This document shows positions 1-5,455 of a stretch of DNA of 8,427 nt, piece after piece. Both the position numbers and the translations under genes were made by a program. The DNA lies in contig JAGWYI010000155.1 in assembly GCA_018969455.1 (NCBI GenBank), forward strand, positions 1-8,427, in the 5' to 3' direction. Below the pieces are notes generated by a model, which was not told the DNA's origin, did no database searches, and saw nothing but the letters and a program-made list of their open reading frames with translations. How positions within the stretch are numbered: position 1 is the first letter of the stretch; each line of letters begins with the position of its first letter. The DNA comes from Bacteroidota bacterium. GTDB taxonomy: Bacteria; Bacteroidota; Bacteroidia; Chitinophagales; Saprospiraceae.

Positions 1-1
1 T

Positions 2-2785
2 GTGGTACTCAGTGCGAGTTCCTCCGATACTGCCGCAGTATATGCCTGGACGGGCCCTAACAATTTCAGTTCAAATTTGAAAAACCCAACGGTAAATGTA
101 GAAGGAACCTACAACCTGGTGGTTTCCAGTCCTTCAAATGGTTGTACATCAACCGCTTCCGCGGCAGTTGCACTCAATAACACAGCACCTTCAGCAAGTA
201 TTGCTGCGCCTGGAACGTTGAATTGCAATGCAGCACAGGTACAATTGAACGCTTCTGGGTCTTCTCAAGGCAATAACTTTGCCTATAACTGGACTACCAC
301 CAATGGCAACATTGTTTCTGGCGGAAATACGCTTACTCCAATAGTAAACCAGGCAGGAACTTACGTTTTGCAAATTAACAACAACCAAAACGGCTGTACC
401 ACAACAGGAAGCACCAATGTGGAACTGCATCCCGCGGTCACTTCTTCCCTTGCTGCTCAAACCAATGTAAGTTGCAATGGTGGCGCAAACGGGGCTGCAA
501 GCATCACTGCCAACGGTGGAAATGGCAACTATTCCTACCTCTGGAGCAACAGCGCAACCACGGCCTCCATCTCCAATGTAGCAGCGGGCACTTATCAACT
601 GGTCATTACAGATGGAGAGAATTGCACTGCAACAGCCACCATCGATATTACACAGCCAGCTGTACTGCTGGCAAATGCCTCTGCAACCCCACAATCGGCC
701 AATGGAGTTAATGATGGAACGGCAAGCGCCGCACCAAGTGGTGGAAATGGGACCTATGCTTACATTTGGAACAACAATGAAACCACTCAAACCATTGCAA
801 ATCTGGTACCCGGAATTTATACAGTAACTGTTACCGACCAAAACAATTGTACCAATGTTCAAACCGTTTCGGTAAACGCCTTTAATTGCACCTTGGCAGC
901 AGCGCTGGTTTCCAGCAATGTGAGCTGCTTTGGCGCAGCAAACGGCAGTGCCAGTGTAAACCTGAGCGGCGCATCCAATCCGGTAACGTATAACTGGAGC
1001 AATGGTGCAACTACCGCTTCTATCGCAAATTTGACGGCGGGTACCTATACCGTAAATCTCGTCGACGGAAACAACTGTCCGGCTTCCTTGAATATTTCCA
1101 TCACCGAACCTGCTGTTTTAACTGCCAATGCCACCGCTACCAACGAAACATCGGCAGGCGGTAACAATGGTACTGCCGTGGCAACACCGGTTGGCGGCAA
1201 TTCTCCTTATACCTTCCTTTGGAGCAATGGCGTCGTATCCGGAACCTTGAACAATCTGATTCCGGGAATTTATACGGTAACCGTTACCGATGTAAATGCT
1301 TGTACCGCACAACAATCAGTTACGGTCAACACCTTTATGTGTACCCTGGGGGCTCAAACCCTGGCAGTAAACGCAAGTTGTGCCGGCTCGGCCAGTGGCT
1401 CAGTTTCTCTTAACATCTCCAACGGTGCGGCTCCTTTCACGTATCAATGGAGCAACGGCGCCAGTACTTCAAGCCTCTCTAATGTGGCAGCAGGCTCCTA
1501 TACTGTAACCTTAACTGATGGAAATGCCTGTTCCTCAACAGCAGTTGCTACTGTGACAGAGCCACTTCCATTCTCACAGGTTGCCTTCAATACCGTCAAT
1601 CCGGTGTGTGCGGGTGAAGCTTCTGGTATGGCAGCAGCCAATGTAAGCGGAGGAACCCAACCTTATTCTTATATGTGGAGCAATGGTACTACGGGTGCTA
1701 GCGCGATCAACCTCGTACCTGGTACGTACACAGTGCAAATTTCCGATGCCAACAACTGTCAAACTACTGGTGTTACCAGCATAGTTGCTACCGATAATGT
1801 ACCGCCAAGTGTTTCCATTCAAAATGCCACCTTGCCACTCAACGCAGGAGGTGTTGCCAATGTTAACCTCGTGGCGCTCAATGGAACAAGTGCCGATAAC
1901 TGCGGCGTTGTTTCCATTGTATTCACACCTGCTTCTTTCAATTGCGATGAATTGGGCGTACACACCGTTACCGTAAAAGTAAGCGATGGCGCCGGATTGA
2001 GCAGCACCGCCACGGCAGAAGTAACTGTAGTAGATAACATCGCGCCCGTACTCACTTGTCCAAACAGCATTACACGATGTGCTTATGACAATATTGTGAG
2101 TTATGCTGCGCCGGTAGCCGTAGATAATTGCCTCCTGGCAGCTGGAGGTCAATGGAGTCTGGATAGCGGATTACCAAGCGGTTCTGAATTCCCGATTGGT
2201 GTTACCACCCAAATCTATTCGTTTAGAGACGGCTCTGGAAACAAAGGAACCTGTAGCTTTGAGGTTGTCATTACCACGCCTGTTCAATTTGAGGCTCCAC
2301 AGGTTACCAATGATGTAAACAACCAAGGCCTTGGCGGTATTTTGATCAGCCTGACCGGTGGCAATGCACCACTTTCCTTTGTTTGGACTAAAAACGAGCA
2401 GGTTGTAGGCACAAGTCAAAATCTCTCAGGCGTTCAGGCAGGTAGTTACAACTTGCAGGTTACCGATGCGAGTGGATGCGTTTACGAGGAGAAAAACATT
2501 GTGGTGAGCAATACCACTGCGGCACATGAGCCCCAATGGTTGAGCGGTGTTCGGATTCAACCGAATCCGACAAGCGGAATTGCCCATATCTTGTTTGATA
2601 CTCCGCTTAACGAAAATATGGAAATCAGTGTAATCGATCAGACAGGTCGTCAACTGGTACGCAATATATGGGACAATCAAAATGCCATCCAACTTGATTG
2701 TTCGGATCTCCCATCTGGCGTTTATACCATTCGATTTAGCACCCAAAGCGAAACAGGTATTCGCAAACTGGTGATTTCCAAGTAA
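2..2785 (+). CDS. Large SprB/HYR-repeat surface adhesin with T9SS type A sorting domain (5'-truncated)
   Basis: The frame is open to the left edge, so the N-terminus and true start lie outside; 927 residues are visible, numbered here from the edge. Residues 1-143 are two Ig/PKD-like modules, each ending in a GTY-x-L strand and an NGC motif. Residues 147-597 are six SprB-like repeats of 74-77 residues, marked by WSN, (P/A)G-x-Y-x-V and a TDxNxC-type motif. Residues 598-758 are an HYR-like pair with DNC motifs and 'VVDNIAPVLTCP' at the junction. Residues 762-836 are a divergent seventh SprB-like unit. From about 848 to the end is a type A (Por_Secre_tail) sorting domain: PNPTSG, an ISVxDQTGR strand, LPSGVYTIRF and a final RKLVISK. 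In this family the domain directs passage through the T9SS outer-membrane pore and attachment to the surface. The product is probably an extracellular adhesin; SprB-type repeats are known from the gliding adhesin SprB, but this is not demonstrably its orthologue. The protein is rich in Asn, Thr, Ser and Ala. A terminator follows closely. Confidence 0.93.
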   Translation: MVLSASSSDTAAVYAWTGPNNFSSNLKNPTVNVEGTYNLVVSSPSNGCTSTASAAVALNNTAPSASIAAPGTLNCNAAQVQLNASGSSQGNNFAYNWTTTNGNIVSGGNTLTPIVNQAGTYVLQINNNQNGCTTTGSTNVELHPAVTSSLAAQTNVSCNGGANGAASITANGGNGNYSYLWSNSATTASISNVAAGTYQLVITDGENCTATATIDITQPAVLLANASATPQSANGVNDGTASAAPSGGNGTYAYIWNNNETTQTIANLVPGIYTVTVTDQNNCTNVQTVSVNAFNCTLAAALVSSNVSCFGAANGSASVNLSGASNPVTYNWSNGATTASIANLTAGTYTVNLVDGNNCPASLNISITEPAVLTANATATNETSAGGNNGTAVATPVGGNSPYTFLWSNGVVSGTLNNLIPGIYTVTVTDVNACTAQQSVTVNTFMCTLGAQTLAVNASCAGSASGSVSLNISNGAAPFTYQWSNGASTSSLSNVAAGSYTVTLTDGNACSSTAVATVTEPLPFSQVAFNTVNPVCAGEASGMAAANVSGGTQPYSYMWSNGTTGASAINLVPGTYTVQISDANNCQTTGVTSIVATDNVPPSVSIQNATLPLNAGGVANVNLVALNGTSADNCGVVSIVFTPASFNCDELGVHTVTVKVSDGAGLSSTATAEVTVVDNIAPVLTCPNSITRCAYDNIVSYAAPVAVDNCLLAAGGQWSLDSGLPSGSEFPIGVTTQIYSFRDGSGNKGTCSFEVVITTPVQFEAPQVTNDVNNQGLGGILISLTGGNAPLSFVWTKNEQVVGTSQNLSGVQAGSYNLQVTDASGCVYEEKNIVVSNTTAAHEPQWLSGVRIQPNPTSGIAHILFDTPLNENMEISVIDQTGRQLVRNIWDNQNAIQLDCSDLPSGVYTIRFSTQSETGIRKLVISK
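440..1792 (+). repeat. Tandem SprB-like repeat array, three A-B dyads of about 150 codons
   Basis: The six repeat units inside the adhesin alternate between two subtypes. A units (residues 147-220, 295-371, 446-522) carry an SC-x-G-x-A-x-G start motif and end in (T/Q)(E/Q)P(A/L). The first two B units (221-294, 372-445) carry an NxGTA motif, the string PGIYTVTVTD, and end in VN-x-F. They are followed by CTL at the start of the next A unit. The third B unit (523-597) is more diverged, with an A-like VCAGEASG start but a B-like LVPGTYTV. The higher-order units are therefore 440-883, 884-1336 and 1337-1792, at 148, 151 and 152 codons. Similarity is visible in the DNA too: the stretch around 810-838 and that around 1262-1290 differ at only a few positions. 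This pattern suggests growth by duplication of a two-repeat block. Confidence 0.85.
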
Positions 2786-2805
2786 TTCTGACGTTTATTT
2801 GCCAG

Positions 2806-2845
2806 GCGGTTTGTCACAGTTGAGGCTGTGGCAAACCGCTTTTTT
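2806..2845 (+). terminator. Rho-independent terminator of the adhesin gene
   Basis: A 14-bp stem pairs 2806-2819 with 2826-2839, complete except for one G-U pair, around a 6-nt loop. A run of six T follows at 2840-2845. It starts 21 bp after the adhesin stop codon, which is the expected place for an intrinsic terminator. Confidence 0.92.
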
Positions 2846-2917
2846 ATGTTGAAAAAAGTGCATTTAAATTATGCCATATAAGATGTCTTTCAACAAGTAA
2901 AACAGGGCCTAGGGCAT

Positions 2918-2948
2918 AAAAAAGGCCATTCCGGTTCAGGGAATGGCC
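2918..2948 (-). terminator. Rho-independent terminator on the minus strand
   Basis: A perfect 9-bp stem pairs 2924-2932 with 2940-2948 around a 7-nt loop. Read on the minus strand it is followed by six T (A run at 2918-2923). There is no T-run on the plus-strand side, so it works in the minus direction. It is the first terminator-like structure after the sigma/anti-sigma unit, about 225 bp past the anti-sigma stop, which would give that transcript a long 3' untranslated region. It could instead end a small RNA that starts inside the gap. Confidence 0.8.
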
Positions 2949-3023
2949 AACAATGAACTATTTTGCTAAAAAGTTGTACTTCGCGTTGCGTGCTTTTGGG
3001 CAGGGAATTAGAGATAAATTGTT

Positions 3024-3049
3024 GAAAGATAGCATTCAGGCTGTCTTTC
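3024..3049. other. Intergenic hairpin without T-tract
   Basis: A 10-bp stem, with one G-U pair when read on the plus strand, pairs 3024-3033 with 3040-3049 around the 6-nt loop attcag. Neither side has a T-run, so it is not a standard intrinsic terminator. It lies within the presumed 3' untranslated region of the anti-sigma transcript and could act in RNA stability, but no role is shown. Confidence 0.4.
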
Positions 3050-3064
3050 CTGCAGTGTTCAATA

Positions 3065-3159
3065 TATACCAGGATTCGCCGGATTTTGTGGATAAATCAG
3101 GATGAATTTCGCTGATTTCTAATGATTTATAAAGATCGCTTTGCCCAAATCCTGGTATA
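3065..3159. repeat. 95-bp palindromic intergenic element with perfect 12-bp terminal inverted repeats
   Basis: The ends are perfect inverted repeats: tataccaggatt at 3065-3076 and aatcctggtata at 3148-3159. Nested inside are an 8-bp inverted pair (3092-3099 with 3123-3130) and an alternative 7-bp pair (3094-3100 with 3112-3118). GAT triplets recur at 3073, 3082, 3091, 3101, 3114, 3124 and 3134, spaced 9 to 13 nt apart. It sits 13 bp beyond the anti-sigma stop codon. The design resembles a dispersed extragenic palindromic repeat or a very small non-autonomous element; I see no target-site duplication. Copy number cannot be judged from one window. Confidence 0.65.
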
Positions 3160-3172
3160 ATTCCGAATTTTT

Positions 3173-3784
3173 CTATTGTTTTACTTTTAGTCGCTCAGGC
3201 GCCGGAGGAGTTGTGTTCAGGGAACGCGCGGCCGGCAGGAATGGCATGGGCATGAGCCAAATTTGTTGTTGGCGTGCTACCGTTGAATTTGGTGACAATG
3301 GACGGCTACCAGGTAAAGGCAAAGCTGCAGGGCGATGTTCCGCCGTATGGTTTTCTTCCTTGTCGGCCAATGGATTCTGCACTTTTTGTTCTTGTTTCAA
3401 CGACTTGGAACCAGGTTTGGCCGCTTTAATCGTTTCCGGCAGGGGGATTTCGGTTTCTTTGGATTTTTCCGGAGCCGAAAGTGGCGCTGAGACGGCGCCT
3501 GGAGTAGATATTGGTGCGGAATTTGGCGTTTTTTCTACTGCCTGCGTTTGCGTTAAGGTTAGGTACAAACCAATCAAAACCGTAACCGAAAACGCAGCTA
3601 TGAGGCCCAGCGTTCGGGTACTCCACCCATGACGGGGCGCTTCAATCCGGTTGCGTACATGTTCCCAAACTTTTCCGGAAGGGGTATCCCAACCATCGGC
3701 AGCCGGGGTATTGGATACATCATCGAACGCTTTTTTGAAAAGCGCATCAATGGAATTATATTCATTGGGTTCTGACATGGTCAT
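3173..3784 (-). CDS. Probable single-pass membrane anti-sigma factor
   Basis: This 203-residue protein has a short cytoplasmic N-terminus (about 1-55) containing DALFKKAFDD, NTPAADGWD and a following W-E-H-V helix. This layout is common in Bacteroidota proteins encoded directly after ECF sigma factors. One hydrophobic segment lies at about residues 57-77. The rest (78-203) is a Pro/Ala/Ser/Lys-rich, low-complexity periplasmic region with no recognised domain. There are no cysteines, so the classical zinc-binding anti-sigma motif is absent; no FecR domain is visible either. The gene starts 46 bp after the sigma stop on the same strand and is very likely co-transcribed with it. An in-frame TAA lies just upstream of the first ATG. 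A second ATG two codons in, giving MSEPNEY, is an equally plausible start. The role rests on position and topology, not on a catalytic signature. Confidence 0.72.
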   Translation of the reverse strand: MTMSEPNEYNSIDALFKKAFDDVSNTPAADGWDTPSGKVWEHVRNRIEAPRHGWSTRTLGLIAAFSVTVLIGLYLTLTQTQAVEKTPNSAPISTPGAVSAPLSAPEKSKETEIPLPETIKAAKPGSKSLKQEQKVQNPLADKEENHTAEHRPAALPLPGSRPLSPNSTVARQQQIWLMPMPFLPAARSLNTTPPAPERLKVKQ

Positions 3785-3830
3785 CTTTTAAATTTGGAAC
3801 AGTAAGCGTGGATCAGCGGCTTGAAAGGGA

Positions 3831-4409
3831 TTAGGTGATGTATGATTTGTCAATTATTTTTTTCAAAAACTCCCGGGCTTTAAACAGTTGACTTTTGCTG
3901 GTGCCCACTGTAATGCCAAGTTGTTCGGCAATTTCTTCATGACTATACCCTTCTACGGCATAAAGATTGAACACTGCCCGATAACCAGGCGGTAATTTTT
4001 GGAGTAACTGGAGCAGCGCTGCGGCATCCATTTGCGAAGGAAAGTCCTCTTCTGTCCGAAATCGATTTTCAAAAGGGGAAAAATCGGCGATATCCCGGAT
4101 AAAATCTTTCTGCTTACGCAAATGACTCAGTGCTGTGTTTACCATAATGCGTCTAATCCAGCCGCCCAGTGCGCCATCCCCGCGAAACTGGGCCAAATCC
4201 CGAAAAACACGCACAAAGCCGTCTTGCAACATGTCTTCCGCCTCTGCTCGATCTCTGGCAAATCGCAGAACCACCCGAAACATCGGAGTACTGTATTGTT
4301 CATACAGCGCTCTTTGGTGTGGATGACTTCCTTCCAATACACCGCGAACCAAATCCTGGTCGTTCAATTGTTGCATGCGTTTGGTTTCATTTTCTAAGAC
4401 GCTTTCCAT
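3831..4409 (-). CDS. ECF-type RNA polymerase sigma-70 factor
   Basis: The 192-residue protein has the two-domain ECF layout and a normal length. Region 2 spans about residues 33-100, with AEDMLQDGFVRVF for core RNA polymerase and -10 contact, then the W-I-R-R-I-x-V-N-x-A helix ending in HLRK. Region 4 spans about 132-185, with LPPGYRAVFNLY and a helix-turn-helix (YSHEEIAEQLGITVGTSKSQ) for -35 recognition. No region 3 is present, as expected of this class. Such factors redirect RNA polymerase to a small regulon when their anti-sigma releases them. The partner is almost certainly the adjacent downstream gene. An in-frame stop at 4431-4433 limits the 5' end and the first ATG is used here; Met12 is a possible alternative start. 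Its regulon cannot be read from the window. Confidence 0.94.
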   Translation of the reverse strand: MESVLENETKRMQQLNDQDLVRGVLEGSHPHQRALYEQYSTPMFRVVLRFARDRAEAEDMLQDGFVRVFRDLAQFRGDGALGGWIRRIMVNTALSHLRKQKDFIRDIADFSPFENRFRTEEDFPSQMDAAALLQLLQKLPPGYRAVFNLYAVEGYSHEEIAEQLGITVGTSKSQLFKAREFLKKIIDKSYIT

Positions 4410-4554
4410 ACAAAACGGGTTGCCTGGCCATCAAAATAATGATTAATTTATTTAAGCAAGCTGCCAAATTAGGTGCGTTCCAGGCTGAAAATACAAATTT
4501 TATTTTTTGCAAAAACAAAAAGAGGGGCGAAACGCGCTTTTCTTGGGTTCGGGC

Positions 4555-5283
4555 TTACTTCAGCGCCGATTTAACATAAGGAAACAAGCGCGAAACCCAT
4601 GCCTTGTATTGTGTGGCAGAGGGATGCAGCCCGTCATTGGCCACAAAAACCGGTTCTTGCAAACCCCTGCGTGAAATATCGGTAATATCGACATAAGATA
4701 TCCCGTATTGTTGGGTAATGTTCCGGTTAATGGTGTTAAACTGGTCGATTCCAGCGCTGATTTGCGCATTTCCATTTCCAAATGGCGTATAGGCATAATC
4801 CGGGATAGATAATACAAACACACGTTCCCTGCGCCCGCCTGCCCGGGCAAGCGCTAATTGAAGCAATTCTTCAAATTCTTTTTGATAAGTGGCTATACTG
4901 CCTCCCTGATATTGGTTGTTTACGCCGATCAATAAAGTGACAATGCTGAAAATGCTGTCTTTTATATCAGCGTTTTGATTTAATAGGGCATTTTTTAGTT
5001 GATCGGTTCGCCAACCGGTTTGTGCGATGTTTCGTATTCCAGTTACGGCATAAGCACCTTGAAGCAGAACCGTTTTGAGTTGATTTGGGAAATTCAATTC
5101 CCAATCAACCGATTCCCCTTTGGTGTAAGAATCGCCCAAAGCAAGAATATCGATTTTTTCCTTTGAAACCGCAGTTGAGTCTGGATTTTGAACCTGGGGG
5201 GTATAGGGCAAATCCGTTTCTTTTTTGCAGGAACTAAAAAGCAGGGATAAAAATGATACGATCAAAGTAATCAGGATTTTCAT
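4555..5283 (-). CDS. SGNH/GDSL-type esterase lipoprotein
   Basis: The 242-residue protein has a hydrophobic signal (2-18) ending in a lipobox-like LLFSSC, with Cys19 as the probable lipidation site. Lysines and Glu follow it (KKE), which might act as a surface-export signal in Bacteroidota; that is uncertain. The hydrolase core starts at about residue 44. Block I is LALGDSYT with nucleophile Ser52, block II is an AQTGWRT motif with Gly90, block III is LIGVNN with Asn122 or Asn123, and block V is DGLHPS with Asp217 and His220 completing the triad. All blocks are intact, so an active ester hydrolase (acyl or acetyl esterase) is expected, acting in the periplasm or at the cell surface. The substrate is unknown. 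An in-frame stop at 5296-5298 fixes the first ATG as the start. The gene is 145 bp upstream of the sigma gene on the same strand; no clear terminator was seen between them, so read-through is possible but unproven. Confidence 0.93.
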   Translation of the reverse strand: MKILITLIVSFLSLLFSSCKKETDLPYTPQVQNPDSTAVSKEKIDILALGDSYTKGESVDWELNFPNQLKTVLLQGAYAVTGIRNIAQTGWRTDQLKNALLNQNADIKDSIFSIVTLLIGVNNQYQGGSIATYQKEFEELLQLALARAGGRRERVFVLSIPDYAYTPFGNGNAQISAGIDQFNTINRNITQQYGISYVDITDISRRGLQEPVFVANDGLHPSATQYKAWVSRLFPYVKSALK

Positions 5284-5455
5284 GGTAGAAATGCTTTAAT
5301 TTTGTGCAAAAACCAATTTGAAGGCCTATGCTTCAGGAAAAGTTTCAATCCAGTTTCTAAACATGCAAGCGGAACTTTGGTTTTGGCAGGCATTATCTTA
5401 CTTGTCCAAACAGGACATCCATTTTTGCGTTTTACCATTTTAACCGACTGATTGT
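5284..5455. promoter_or_regulatory. Divergent intergenic region between the esterase and the type B surface-protein gene
   Basis: These 172 bp separate two genes read in opposite directions, so promoters for both are expected here. I found no full match to the Bacteroidota -7 consensus TAnnTTTG at good spacing on either strand, and no Shine-Dalgarno sequence before the ATG at 5456, which is common in this phylum. The assignment rests on gene orientation only. Confidence 0.4.

Larger units (their letters stand above)
2786..3172. other. 387-bp convergent intergenic region, no gene seen
   Basis: This gap separates the convergent adhesin and anti-sigma genes. It contains a plus-strand terminator, a minus-strand terminator, an 11-bp inverted repeat pair (2886-2896 with 3019-3029), a 10-bp-stem hairpin (3024-3049) and a 95-bp palindromic element (3065-3159). 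I saw no convincing reading frame or tRNA in it. Confidence 0.75.

Noticed and set aside
2..4. GTG at the left edge as the adhesin start codon
   Set aside because: There is no signal peptide and the sequence begins inside an Ig/PKD-like module, so the real start lies outside the window.
191..862. Long minus-strand open frame (223 codons) antisense to the adhesin
   Set aside because: It overlaps the SprB repeats completely, its cysteine- and isoleucine-rich translation matches no family, and it is explained by repetitive codon use on the plus strand.
440..1792. Repeat array as a CRISPR array
   Set aside because: The periodicity is about 225 bp, stays in frame and encodes conserved protein motifs, so it is a protein repeat.
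1574..2152. Minus-strand open frame (192 codons) antisense to the adhesin
   Set aside because: Same reason: a shadow of the plus-strand HYR/SprB coding sequence, with no recognisable protein features.
3141..3632. Plus-strand open frame (163 codons) opposite the anti-sigma gene
   Set aside because: The minus-strand frame has a clear membrane segment, operon spacing after the sigma gene and family-like N-terminus; the plus-strand translation has none of these.
4169..4579. Plus-strand open frame opposite the sigma-factor gene
   Set aside because: The minus strand encodes an unmistakable ECF sigma factor; the plus frame has no recognisable domain.
5420..5427. CATTTTTG as a -7 promoter element for the gene at 5456
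   Set aside because: It matches TAnnTTTG at all but one fixed position, but no TTG element is at suitable spacing, and such AT-rich matches are common by chance.
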